From Pseudomonadota bacterium (GTDB lineage Bacteria > Pseudomonadota > Gammaproteobacteria > Steroidobacterales > Steroidobacteraceae), in the NCBI GenBank assembly GCA_021780475.1, contig JAJXYR010000043.1, positions 1 through 59,233 of the forward strand: a stretch of DNA of 59,233 bases, in the 5' to 3' direction. The notes beneath the pieces were generated by a model, which was not told the DNA's origin, searched no databases, and was given only the letters and a program-made list of their open reading frames with translations. Positions 24,886 through 32,869 of this stretch are shown one piece after another (position 1 is the stretch's first letter; every line of letters begins with the position of its first letter). A program made the translations under genes and the position numbers.

Positions 24886-27869
24886 GCGTGTGGCGCACTC
24901 CGGGCGGCGGTCGCATCGACCGCACCCAGCGTCGGAAATTCCGCTTCGACGGCCGAGACTACCAAGGCGTCGCCGGCGATACGCTCGCCTCCGCGCTGCT
25001 CGCGAACGGCGTGCACCTGGTCGGCCGATCGTTCAAGTATCACCGCCCCCGCGGCCTTCTGTCGGCGGGCGCCGAGGAGCCGAACGGCCTCGTGACGGTG
25101 CGCCGCGATGCGGCGCGGGTCACGCCGAATCTGCGCGCGACACAGGTGGAACTGTACGAAGGCCTCGACGCGCTGAGCCAGAACCGCTGGCCGAGCCTGC
25201 AATTCGACGTCGGCCGGATCAACGACTGGCTGTCGCCGCTGTTTCCCGCGGGCTTTTACTACAAGACCTTCATGTGGCCGAAGGGTGCATGGAAATCCTT
25301 GTATGAGCCGGTGATCCGCCGCGCCGCGGGACTCGGTGTGGCGCCCACCGAGCCGGATCCGGACCGCTACGCGCAGTGCTACGCGCACTGCGACGTGCTG
25401 GTCGCCGGCGGCGGCGCCGCCGGTCTCGCCGCGGCTCTGGCCGCGGCCGACGAAGGCGCGCGGGTGATCCTGTGCGATGAACAAAACGAATTCGGCGGCG
25501 CGCTGCTTTCGGACCCGCAGGCGACGATCAACGGCGCGGGCGGGCAGGCCTGGGTCGATCAGGCGCTTGCCGAACTGTCGGCGAACCCGCGGGTCACGTT
25601 GCTCGCCCGAACGACCGCATTCGGCTACTTCCCGCACAACTTGCTCGGCTTGAACGAGCGCCTCACCGACCATTTGTCGGCGCCGCCCGCCGGCCGCGCG
25701 CGCGAGCGCCTGTGGCAAGTGCGTGCGCGAAGCGTGGTGCTCGCGACAGGCGCGATCGAACGGCCCGTCGTGTTCCCGGGCAATGACCGCCCGGGCATCC
25801 TGCTCGCCGGCGCCGCGCGGACTTTCCTGAACCGATACGGCGTGCGCGTCGGCACGCGCGCGGTGCTGGTCACCGCGGGCGACGACGCCTACCAGGCGGC
25901 GCTGGACCTGCACGCGGCCGGGGTGTCGATCGCGGCGGTCGCCGACCTGCGGCCGCAGGCCGAAGGCGCGCTGCCGACGGCGGCGCGCCGGGCGGGCATC
26001 GAGGTGCTAACATCGGCCACGGTGCTCGGCACCTTGGGAGGCCTGCGCGTCAATGAAATCGTGCTCGGCGAACTGGATGGGACGGGCGGCGTGCGGCGCA
26101 AGCGCACCGTGCGCTGTGACGCCGTGCTGATGTCCGGCGGTTATACACCGAGTGTTCACCTGTTTTCGCAGTCCCGCGGCAAGCTCGCGTGGAACGAGCC
26201 GCTGCAAGCCTTCCTGCCCGACCGGTCGGCGGAGCGCGAGCGCTCGGTCGGCGCCTGCCGCGGCATCTACGACCTGGCGGGCGTCATCGATGATGGGTTC
26301 GCCGCCGGGGCGGAGGCCGCTTCCGGCCGCAGCGGACGGCGGCGCAGCGTCAGCGCGCATTCGGCGGGCGGGGACGGATCGGCATTTCTCGGCGCGGTGC
26401 CGCTCGCCGGCGCGAGCTCCGACAAGTCCTTCGTGGACTGGCAGCACGACGTGACCGTCAAGGACCTGCTGCTCGCGACGCGCGAGGGCTTCCGTTCGAT
26501 CGAACACGTCAAGCGGTTCACGACCACCGGCATGGCGACCGATCAAGGCAAGACCTCGAATCTCAACGCCCTGTCGATCGTCGCCGGCGCGCTCGAGGTG
26601 CCGATTCCGCAGGTCGGTCTCACCAGTTTTCGCATGCCTTACACGCCCACCACGTTCGGCAGCTTCGCCGGCGCTTCGCGGGGCGATTTGTTCGATCCGG
26701 TGCGCAAGACCCCGATGCACGACTGGGCCGCGACCGAAGGGGCGGTCTTCGAGGATGTCGGCTTGTGGAAGCGGGCCCGGTACTTTCCGCGCGGCGGCGA
26801 AGGCATGCACGAAGCGGTCGCACGCGAATGCCTCGCGGTGCGCTCCGCCTGCGGCATCTTCGACGCCTCGACGCTCGGCAAGATCGAGGTCGTGGGCGCG
26901 GATGCCGCCGAGTTCCTGAACCGGCTCTACGTCAACAACTGGTCGAATCTCGCCGTCGGACGCTGCCGATACGGAATTCTCTGCCGCGAGGACGGATTCG
27001 TCTACGACGACGGCGTCGTGGCGCGGCTCGCGCCCGATCGCTTCCACGTGACGACGACGACCGGCGGAGCCGCGCGCGTGCTCGCGATGATGGAGGATTA
27101 CCGCCAGACAGAATGGCCGGAACTCGCGGTGTGGCTGGCCTCGACGACGGAGCAATGGGCGGTGATCGCGGTTCAGGGGCCGAAATCCCGCGACCTCCTC
27201 CAAGGACTGGTAGAAGACATCGACATCGGCGCCGCGGCGCTGCCGCACATGAGCGTCGCACACGGCCGCATCTGCGGCGTGCCCGGCATGGTGATGCGCG
27301 TCAGCTTCAGCGGCGAGCTCGGCTTCGAGGTGAACGTTCCCGCCGACTACGGGCTCGGCGTGTGGCGGGCGATTCATGCCCGTGGCGAGAAGGACATCAC
27401 CCCCTACGGCACCGAGACCATGCACGTCCTGCGCGCCGAAAAAGGCTACATCATCGTCGGGCAGGACACGGACGGCACCGTGACGCCGGACGATGCCGGC
27501 CTCGCCTGGGCGATCGGCAAGTCGAAGGCCGATTTCGTCGGCAAGCGTTCGCTGCAGCGAGCGTCGATGCACGCGCCGATGCGCAAACAGCTCGTCGGTT
27601 TGAAAAGCCGCGACGGCCGCACCATCCTCGAGGAAGGCGCGCAGGTCGCCGAAATCCCCGGACAAAAACCGCCGATGCGCCTGATCGGTCACGTGAGTTC
27701 GTCCTATTACAGCGCCTGCCTCGCCCACCCGATCGCGCTCGCACTGGTCGCCGGCGGCCGCGCGCGGATGGGCACGACGCTGTATGTGCCAATGCCCGGT
27801 GGCGACATCGAGGTCGAAGTCGTCCCGCCGGTTTTCTATGATCCGAGTGGAGCACGCATCCATGCTTGA
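24882..27869 (+). CDS. soxA: Sarcosine oxidase alpha subunit family (copy 2)
   Basis: 'RKFRFDGRDYQGVAGDTLASALLANGVHLVGRSFKYHRPRGLLSAGAEEP'; GCV_T C-terminus; ATGA overlap with soxD. Confidence 0.94.
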   Translation: MSVWRTPGGGRIDRTQRRKFRFDGRDYQGVAGDTLASALLANGVHLVGRSFKYHRPRGLLSAGAEEPNGLVTVRRDAARVTPNLRATQVELYEGLDALSQNRWPSLQFDVGRINDWLSPLFPAGFYYKTFMWPKGAWKSLYEPVIRRAAGLGVAPTEPDPDRYAQCYAHCDVLVAGGGAAGLAAALAAADEGARVILCDEQNEFGGALLSDPQATINGAGGQAWVDQALAELSANPRVTLLARTTAFGYFPHNLLGLNERLTDHLSAPPAGRARERLWQVRARSVVLATGAIERPVVFPGNDRPGILLAGAARTFLNRYGVRVGTRAVLVTAGDDAYQAALDLHAAGVSIAAVADLRPQAEGALPTAARRAGIEVLTSATVLGTLGGLRVNEIVLGELDGTGGVRRKRTVRCDAVLMSGGYTPSVHLFSQSRGKLAWNEPLQAFLPDRSAERERSVGACRGIYDLAGVIDDGFAAGAEAASGRSGRRRSVSAHSAGGDGSAFLGAVPLAGASSDKSFVDWQHDVTVKDLLLATREGFRSIEHVKRFTTTGMATDQGKTSNLNALSIVAGALEVPIPQVGLTSFRMPYTPTTFGSFAGASRGDLFDPVRKTPMHDWAATEGAVFEDVGLWKRARYFPRGGEGMHEAVARECLAVRSACGIFDASTLGKIEVVGADAAEFLNRLYVNNWSNLAVGRCRYGILCREDGFVYDDGVVARLAPDRFHVTTTTGGAARVLAMMEDYRQTEWPELAVWLASTTEQWAVIAVQGPKSRDLLQGLVEDIDIGAAALPHMSVAHGRICGVPGMVMRVSFSGELGFEVNVPADYGLGVWRAIHARGEKDITPYGTETMHVLRAEKGYIIVGQDTDGTVTPDDAGLAWAIGKSKADFVGKRSLQRASMHAPMRKQLVGLKSRDGRTILEEGAQVAEIPGQKPPMRLIGHVSSSYYSACLAHPIALALVAGGRARMGTTLYVPMPGGDIEVEVVPPVFYDPSGARIHA

Positions 27870-28416
27870 GCCGCTTGCGCGCATTCCGCCGGCATTTTCA
27901 TCCACGTCCTGGATGAACCCGCTGCCTCCTGCGACGCGCCTGCTGTTTTTCGCCGATCGCGCCGCGCGCGCCGCGGCCGCCGGCGCGTTCCCGATGCCCG
28001 TGACGGAAGAGGCCTGCCGCGCCCACGCCGACGGCGCGCGCGCGTGCTTGTGGCTGGGTCCCGACGAGTATCTGCTGCTCGCACCGGCCGAACCGGGCGC
28101 GGCCAGGGTCCAGGCGGCGCTGACCGCCGCCGTGGGACCGCTGCCGCATGCGCTGGTGGACATCAGTCACCGCCAGGTGGCGTTCGAGATCCATGGGCCG
28201 CTCGCGGCCCAGATATTGAACGGCGCCTGCGCGCTGGACCTCGATCCGGCCGGATTCCCGGTCGGCATGTGCACGCGGACCGCGCTCGCGAAGGCCGACG
28301 TGGTGCTGTGGCGGACCGAAGTCCACAGGTTCCATGTCGAGGTCTGGCGCTCCTTCAGTCCCTACGTGACCGCCCTGCTCACGGAGATCGCGGGCGCGCT
28401 ACCTGCCGCCCATTAA
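27862..28416 (+). CDS. soxG: Sarcosine oxidase gamma subunit family (copy 2)
   Basis: 'CLWLGPDEYLLLAPAEPG...LPHALVDISHRQVAFEIHGPLAAQILNGACALDL'; start ATG 27862 overlaps the soxA end. Confidence 0.9.
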   Translation: MLEPLARIPPAFSSTSWMNPLPPATRLLFFADRAARAAAAGAFPMPVTEEACRAHADGARACLWLGPDEYLLLAPAEPGAARVQAALTAAVGPLPHALVDISHRQVAFEIHGPLAAQILNGACALDLDPAGFPVGMCTRTALAKADVVLWRTEVHRFHVEVWRSFSPYVTALLTEIAGALPAAH

Positions 28417-29171
28417 GACCGGGGCTTGCGGAACTTGAGGATGAACTGGTCGGTGTGGCCGCGAATCGCCGGATCGAACACCTTCAGGGTCCGCGTGTCC
28501 TTCGGGTTTCGCAGCGCGTTGCTCTCGGCGACCAAGCGGAACCCGGCCGCCTCGACCTCCTGCTTTACGACGGCTTCGTCGATGCGATGCAGGGTGTTGG
28601 TGTCCGCGATTCCAGAACCCGCCGGCGCGGAATGGTCCAGGACGACGAAGACTCCACCGGGCCGCAGCGCGTCGAACACGGCCTTGTCGACCTTGGCCGT
28701 GTCGGCAGGCGCGAAAAAAGGATCCTTCAGATCGTGATAATTGCGTGAAGTCCACACGACATCGAGGGGCAGCGGCGCCGCCACCTCGTTGATCGACGCA
28801 TGGATCACGTGCACGTTGTGATATTCGGCTGCGACCGCATCGATGGGAGGCGGCTTGTGCGTGAAATGAGAATCGAGCTCGCTCGGCTGGAATGAATACA
28901 CCACGCCCTTCGGTCCGACCGCCGTCGCGAACAGCCTGGTGAAATAACCGCCTCCCGGGATCATGTCCATGACCCGCATTCCGGGCCGGATTCCGGCGAA
29001 CCGCAGCATGACCGCGGGCTTGCGTTCGGCGTCGGTGGCGACGTCGGCGGCGGGGCGCAGCGGATCATGGATCGCGGCCCGGATGTTCGCCGGCAGCGGC
29101 CCGGCGGTCGCGGTCGCGGTCGCGGCGGCCAGCAGGATCATCGTCAAGGCGGTAAGCATCGGCTTGCGCAT
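28413..29171 (-). CDS. Class I SAM-dependent methyltransferase-like protein with predicted signal peptide
   Basis: 'RFAGIRPGMRVMDMIPGGGYFTRLFATAVGPKGVVYSFQ' motif I; N-terminus 'MRKPMLTALTMILLAAATATATAGPLP' looks exported. Confidence 0.82.
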   Translation of the reverse strand: MRKPMLTALTMILLAAATATATAGPLPANIRAAIHDPLRPAADVATDAERKPAVMLRFAGIRPGMRVMDMIPGGGYFTRLFATAVGPKGVVYSFQPSELDSHFTHKPPPIDAVAAEYHNVHVIHASINEVAAPLPLDVVWTSRNYHDLKDPFFAPADTAKVDKAVFDALRPGGVFVVLDHSAPAGSGIADTNTLHRIDEAVVKQEVEAAGFRLVAESNALRNPKDTRTLKVFDPAIRGHTDQFILKFRKPRS

Positions 29172-29203
29172 CGTCGTTCCTCCCCCGTTGGAATCTTGGG
29201 CCA

Positions 29204-30370
29204 TTATGGCACCGTCACACGCTCGAAGCGCGCGACGGTCTCGACGTGTTCGGTGAACGGCATCAGATTGAACGCGGTGAGCGCGACGAGGCGCTGCCTG
29301 CCCTGAGCGGTGAGCCGGGTCACATCCCGCTGCAGCGATTCGAGCGAACAGCTGATGTAGAGGAATCGCTCCGGCGGGTCGTCGGCGAGCGCCGCGGCGA
29401 GCAGCGGATCGAGACCCTTGCGCGGGGGATCGGCGATCACCACGTCGGCGTCCGCGGCGGCGGCGACCGCCGCGTCCGCCACCCCCGGCACGACGGTGAT
29501 CCTGGCGCGGTCGGCCGGGTCCAGCCCGGCGATTCCGAGCTCGAGCCCCTGCAAGGCCTGATCGCCCGCCTCGTTCATCCGGATGTCGCCAACCCTGTCG
29601 AGCACGGACAGCCCAATGGCGCCGACTCCGGCATAGAACTCCGCGACCCGCGCATTCGCCGGGATCTGGTCGCGCACGTGCGCGATGATGGCCTCGGCGA
29701 TCTCGAGATTGTTCTGCCCGAAGGCCCCGGGGGGATAATGCACCTGTGCGCCGCCGAAACACTCCGTGACGCTCGCCGGGCCGCACCACCGGCGGAATTC
29801 GCGGCCGAGAATCGCATTGGTGCGCTCGGTCTGGACGTTGAACCATAGGCTGTGCAATGCGTCGCCGAGGCGATCGCGGATCAGATCCAGACAGTCGCGC
29901 AAGGGCTCCGTGAGGGGGCTGTTGGCGACCAGCACCACCTGCGCGGTCCGGGTGCGGCGCTCCACGACCACTTGCAGGTAGCGTGCGTGGCCCAAGTGCG
30001 CCTTGTCCGAATAACAACTCACCCGGGCATCGATCAACGCGCCGCGCACCACCGCCGCGACGCGATTGATCAGGGGGTCATGCACGCTGCAGTCGGGAAT
30101 GTGCACCACCCGGTGACTGTCGAGTTCGAACAAGCCGAGCTTCGGCGATTCCAATCGGCCGCGAATGGCGAGGCGCGCCCGCAGACGGAAACCCGAATCG
30201 GCGCCCGACACCTCAGGCGTGGGGCCGAGTCCATGATCTCGCGCGAGGCGCTCGAGCGCCTCGCGCGACGCGGGGGAGATGCCGGCGGCGCCGAACCGGG
30301 GACAGGCGCAGCACGGCGGGCGGTGCGGACAGCGTCGTCCCTCCACGGGGGGTGTATCGTCGTTCTGCAT
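29204..30370 (-). CDS. RNA (uracil-5-)-methyltransferase, RumA/TrmA-like, with N-terminal Cys cluster
   Basis: 'CPHRPPCCACPRFG' Fe-S-like cluster; 'VTECFGGAQVHYPPGAFGQNNLEIAEAIIAHVRD', 'FYAGVGAIGLSVL', 'FLYISCSLESLQRDVTRL'. Confidence 0.88.
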   Translation of the reverse strand: MQNDDTPPVEGRRCPHRPPCCACPRFGAAGISPASREALERLARDHGLGPTPEVSGADSGFRLRARLAIRGRLESPKLGLFELDSHRVVHIPDCSVHDPLINRVAAVVRGALIDARVSCYSDKAHLGHARYLQVVVERRTRTAQVVLVANSPLTEPLRDCLDLIRDRLGDALHSLWFNVQTERTNAILGREFRRWCGPASVTECFGGAQVHYPPGAFGQNNLEIAEAIIAHVRDQIPANARVAEFYAGVGAIGLSVLDRVGDIRMNEAGDQALQGLELGIAGLDPADRARITVVPGVADAAVAAAADADVVIADPPRKGLDPLLAAALADDPPERFLYISCSLESLQRDVTRLTAQGRQRLVALTAFNLMPFTEHVETVARFERVTVP

Positions 30371-30401
30371 GCGTCCACGCTAGCAGAAAACCACCGTCAG
30401 A

Positions 30402-32078
30402 CTAGGCGCAGTCGGCGATATCGCTTCCGGCGTCGACCGCCGCCGCGAACAGCTTCTCCTCGGCGGCGATCTCGCGGCCCATGTTCGCGATTTGCGCCCA
30501 TTCCTCCGCCGACAGCGCTCCGTTTCTCTTCGACAACCGGCGCGCGACCTCGAGGAAGGCGCGGCGGTTCTCCGCGGCGGCCGTGTAATAGAGTTCCAAT
30601 AGCTTCAGACGCAGATCGTTGCGCTCCGGCTCGCGCTCGATCGCCTGCCGCAACACGTCGGCGGGGCTCTTGCGGCGCTCGACGAATTCGCTCCGATCGT
30701 TCAGCGCGGCTGGCAAGCTCACGTGCGTGGTGTTGATCGAATGTTCCGGATCGAAGGTGCGCAACAGGTGTTCGGCCGTCTCGTCGGTCAGCTCCGCCGG
30801 CTGCTCGAGAATCGCGGTGATGCCGGTGAAATCGCCGGTGGGAGCGGCCAATTGGACGGTGGTATCGCCGGAGGGTCTGGAATCAACGCCGGCGGGTGCG
30901 CTATCGGCTTCGGGCAGCGGTCGAGGCCGGCGTGCGCGCCACAAGGATACCAATGCCGCCAGCGCGGCGAACAACGCGCCCAAATCCGCGGCGAGCCGCC
31001 ACAAGCGCCCGGGGTGGGCCGGCGCGGGCGCGGACACCGGTGCGGGCGCCGCGGCGCTTGTCGTGTGCGTCGCGGCCGGCGCAGACGCTTGATTGACCCG
31101 CTGGTGAGGGCTCGGCACGGGCGCCGGCAACGGGAGCGGCTGGTTCAGCTGACTGCGCACCGCGGCGATCGACTGTTGCAACGTGGCGATTCGACGATTC
31201 AGCGCGGCGATCGTCGCGACCGGCGCGGGGAGCACAGACGGCTTCTGCCGTTGCACGTGCCAGGCATGCATTTGGGTCGCGAACTCGCGCGCCGCGGCGG
31301 CCGGATCGATGGCCGCCAGTTCCGCGGCCGTCGGCATCCGCAGCGTCGCACCGCTGTGCAACAGGTTGAGATTGCCGGAAAAGGCCGCCGGATTGTCTTT
31401 GAATACCGCGATCATCAGACGCCGCTCGTCCGCCGGCGTCGCCGCACCGGCCCGCTGCGCGATCCGGCTCAAGGTATCGTGCGGCGACACGGTATAGGTC
31501 ATGCGCATCGACGGGACCTGCGCGGACTTCGCGCGAGTCGCACTTCTCGGCCGGCGCGGACGCTTGCGCACGGCCTCGGCCTTGACCTTGACCTTGACTT
31601 TGGCCGGCACCTTGGTCTTGAGCTTGGTCTCGGTCTTGGTGTTCGCTTGCGTGCCCGCCGCTTGTCTCGCCTCGGCGCCGAATCCCGGCGGGTCGAGCAG
31701 CACGGTGTACTCGCGCATCAGTTCACCGTTCGCCGATTGCAGATCGACCAACAAATTGACCAAGGGTTCGACGACCGGTTGCTGCGATTGCAGCAGGATC
31801 ACCGGTCGCCCTTGCGGATCCTGGTCGAGCTTGAGCGTGGTCGTCGCTAGGAAAGCCGGGCGGTCGATGCCGCGACTGCGAAAGAGCGCGTCGCTCGCAA
31901 TCGAGGCGCGCAAATCCGCAAGCTCCGCGTTGCTTGCGCCGATGAGATCGATGCGCGCGACCAAGGGGTCGCCCAGCGCCGAGGCGATATGAATCTCGCC
32001 GAGGCCGAGCGCGTGCGCGGCACCCGGCAGAGCGAAACCCATCATCAGCAGCTTGGGATCCAATTTGTGCAATTTCAT
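30402..32078 (-). CDS. fimV: FimV-like protein (exported, LysM-like, TPR-like C-terminus)
   Basis: 'ALGLGEIHIASALGDPLVARIDLIGASNAELADLRASIASDALFRSRGIDRP...LKLDQDPQGRPVILLQSQQPVVEPLVNLLVDLQSANGELMREYTVLLDPP' is the characteristic FimV N-terminus; LysM-like 'YTVSPHDTLSRIAQRAG'. Confidence 0.85.
   Translation of the reverse strand: MKLHKLDPKLLMMGFALPGAAHALGLGEIHIASALGDPLVARIDLIGASNAELADLRASIASDALFRSRGIDRPAFLATTTLKLDQDPQGRPVILLQSQQPVVEPLVNLLVDLQSANGELMREYTVLLDPPGFGAEARQAAGTQANTKTETKLKTKVPAKVKVKVKAEAVRKRPRRPRSATRAKSAQVPSMRMTYTVSPHDTLSRIAQRAGAATPADERRLMIAVFKDNPAAFSGNLNLLHSGATLRMPTAAELAAIDPAAAAREFATQMHAWHVQRQKPSVLPAPVATIAALNRRIATLQQSIAAVRSQLNQPLPLPAPVPSPHQRVNQASAPAATHTTSAAAPAPVSAPAPAHPGRLWRLAADLGALFAALAALVSLWRARRPRPLPEADSAPAGVDSRPSGDTTVQLAAPTGDFTGITAILEQPAELTDETAEHLLRTFDPEHSINTTHVSLPAALNDRSEFVERRKSPADVLRQAIEREPERNDLRLKLLELYYTAAAENRRAFLEVARRLSKRNGALSAEEWAQIANMGREIAAEEKLFAAAVDAGSDIADCA
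31580..31641 (-). repeat. Low-complexity Lys-Thr/Lys-Val repeat in the FimV linker
   Basis: Peptide 'TKTETKLKTKVPAKVKVKVKAEA' encoded by near-repeats of ACCTTG/GACCTT. Confidence 0.7.
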
Positions 32079-32235
32079 GGCTTGAAAGGCTATCGGATCG
32101 GGCGTTTTCCGCCCGCGATACACGTCACCGATTCTCGATCGACATTTGCCGGCCCGTCGCATATTCGGTCGAATTCCGGCGCTTCGGCGCTACAATGAGG
32201 CCGGTCGCCGCGGCAGGGACCGAAGGAGCGAAGAA

Positions 32236-32565
32236 ATGGCCTTGATCGCTTGTAGCGAATGTGGACGCGCGGTGAGCGACAAGGCGACGACCTGCGTCGG
32301 TTGCGGCGCCCCACTCGCAACGTCGTCGGGAATCGACCTGGTGCCACGGCGGTCCAAGTCGCCGCCGCCGACACGCGCGCAAATCAAGCGCCGGCTGCCG
32401 GTCGCCGTCACGGTGCTCGTGCTTGGGATCTTGTTGGCGGCCATCGCCGACCGCCCGGTCGTGGGGGCCAAGCTCGCGTCCTTCGTGGCGGCGCTGTTGA
32501 TCATCGCCGGACTCAGCTGGCTGCTGGTCTTGCTCGTCCATGCGGCCGGTTCACGTCAACGTTGA
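32236..32565 (+). CDS. Small zinc-ribbon membrane protein
   Basis: 'CSECGRAVSDKATTCVGCGAP' (two CxxC) followed by two TM-like segments; SD 'ggagcgaagaa' before ATG 32236. Confidence 0.75.
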   Translation: MALIACSECGRAVSDKATTCVGCGAPLATSSGIDLVPRRSKSPPPTRAQIKRRLPVAVTVLVLGILLAAIADRPVVGAKLASFVAALLIIAGLSWLLVLLVHAAGSRQR

Positions 32566-32869
32566 CCGTTAATTTTCGTGGCGTACAGGCAACATTAAAC
32601 CTTGCTTCAATTCGATCGGCACCCCGGACATTCCCTCGCGTGACCATGCCAGTCACCTAGGTGTTTGTATTACAGGCTAATAAATGCAATATTCGGCAAG
32701 GCTTGAATCCGCTGGGCGGTTCATCCAAGATATGTTGTGTTCGGGGTATATGAATTATTGAGCATGCATTCAATTCGCGCAGCGACCGGATTTCGGTCGG
32801 CACCGCGGGACCGCTGATCGGGCGGCCGACGTCGGCGCGTCATCCACAAATTTCCAAAGGGATCCAGCC

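Noticed and set aside
29095-29130. Short GCGGTC hexamer repeat
   Set aside because: Encodes the Ala/Thr-rich signal peptide of the methyltransferase-like protein; explained by coding and GC bias.
28413-30017. Apparent 534-aa protein extending the methyltransferase upstream
   Set aside because: The N-terminal half is out of frame with the RumA-like gene; signal peptide and ATG at 29171 mark the real start.
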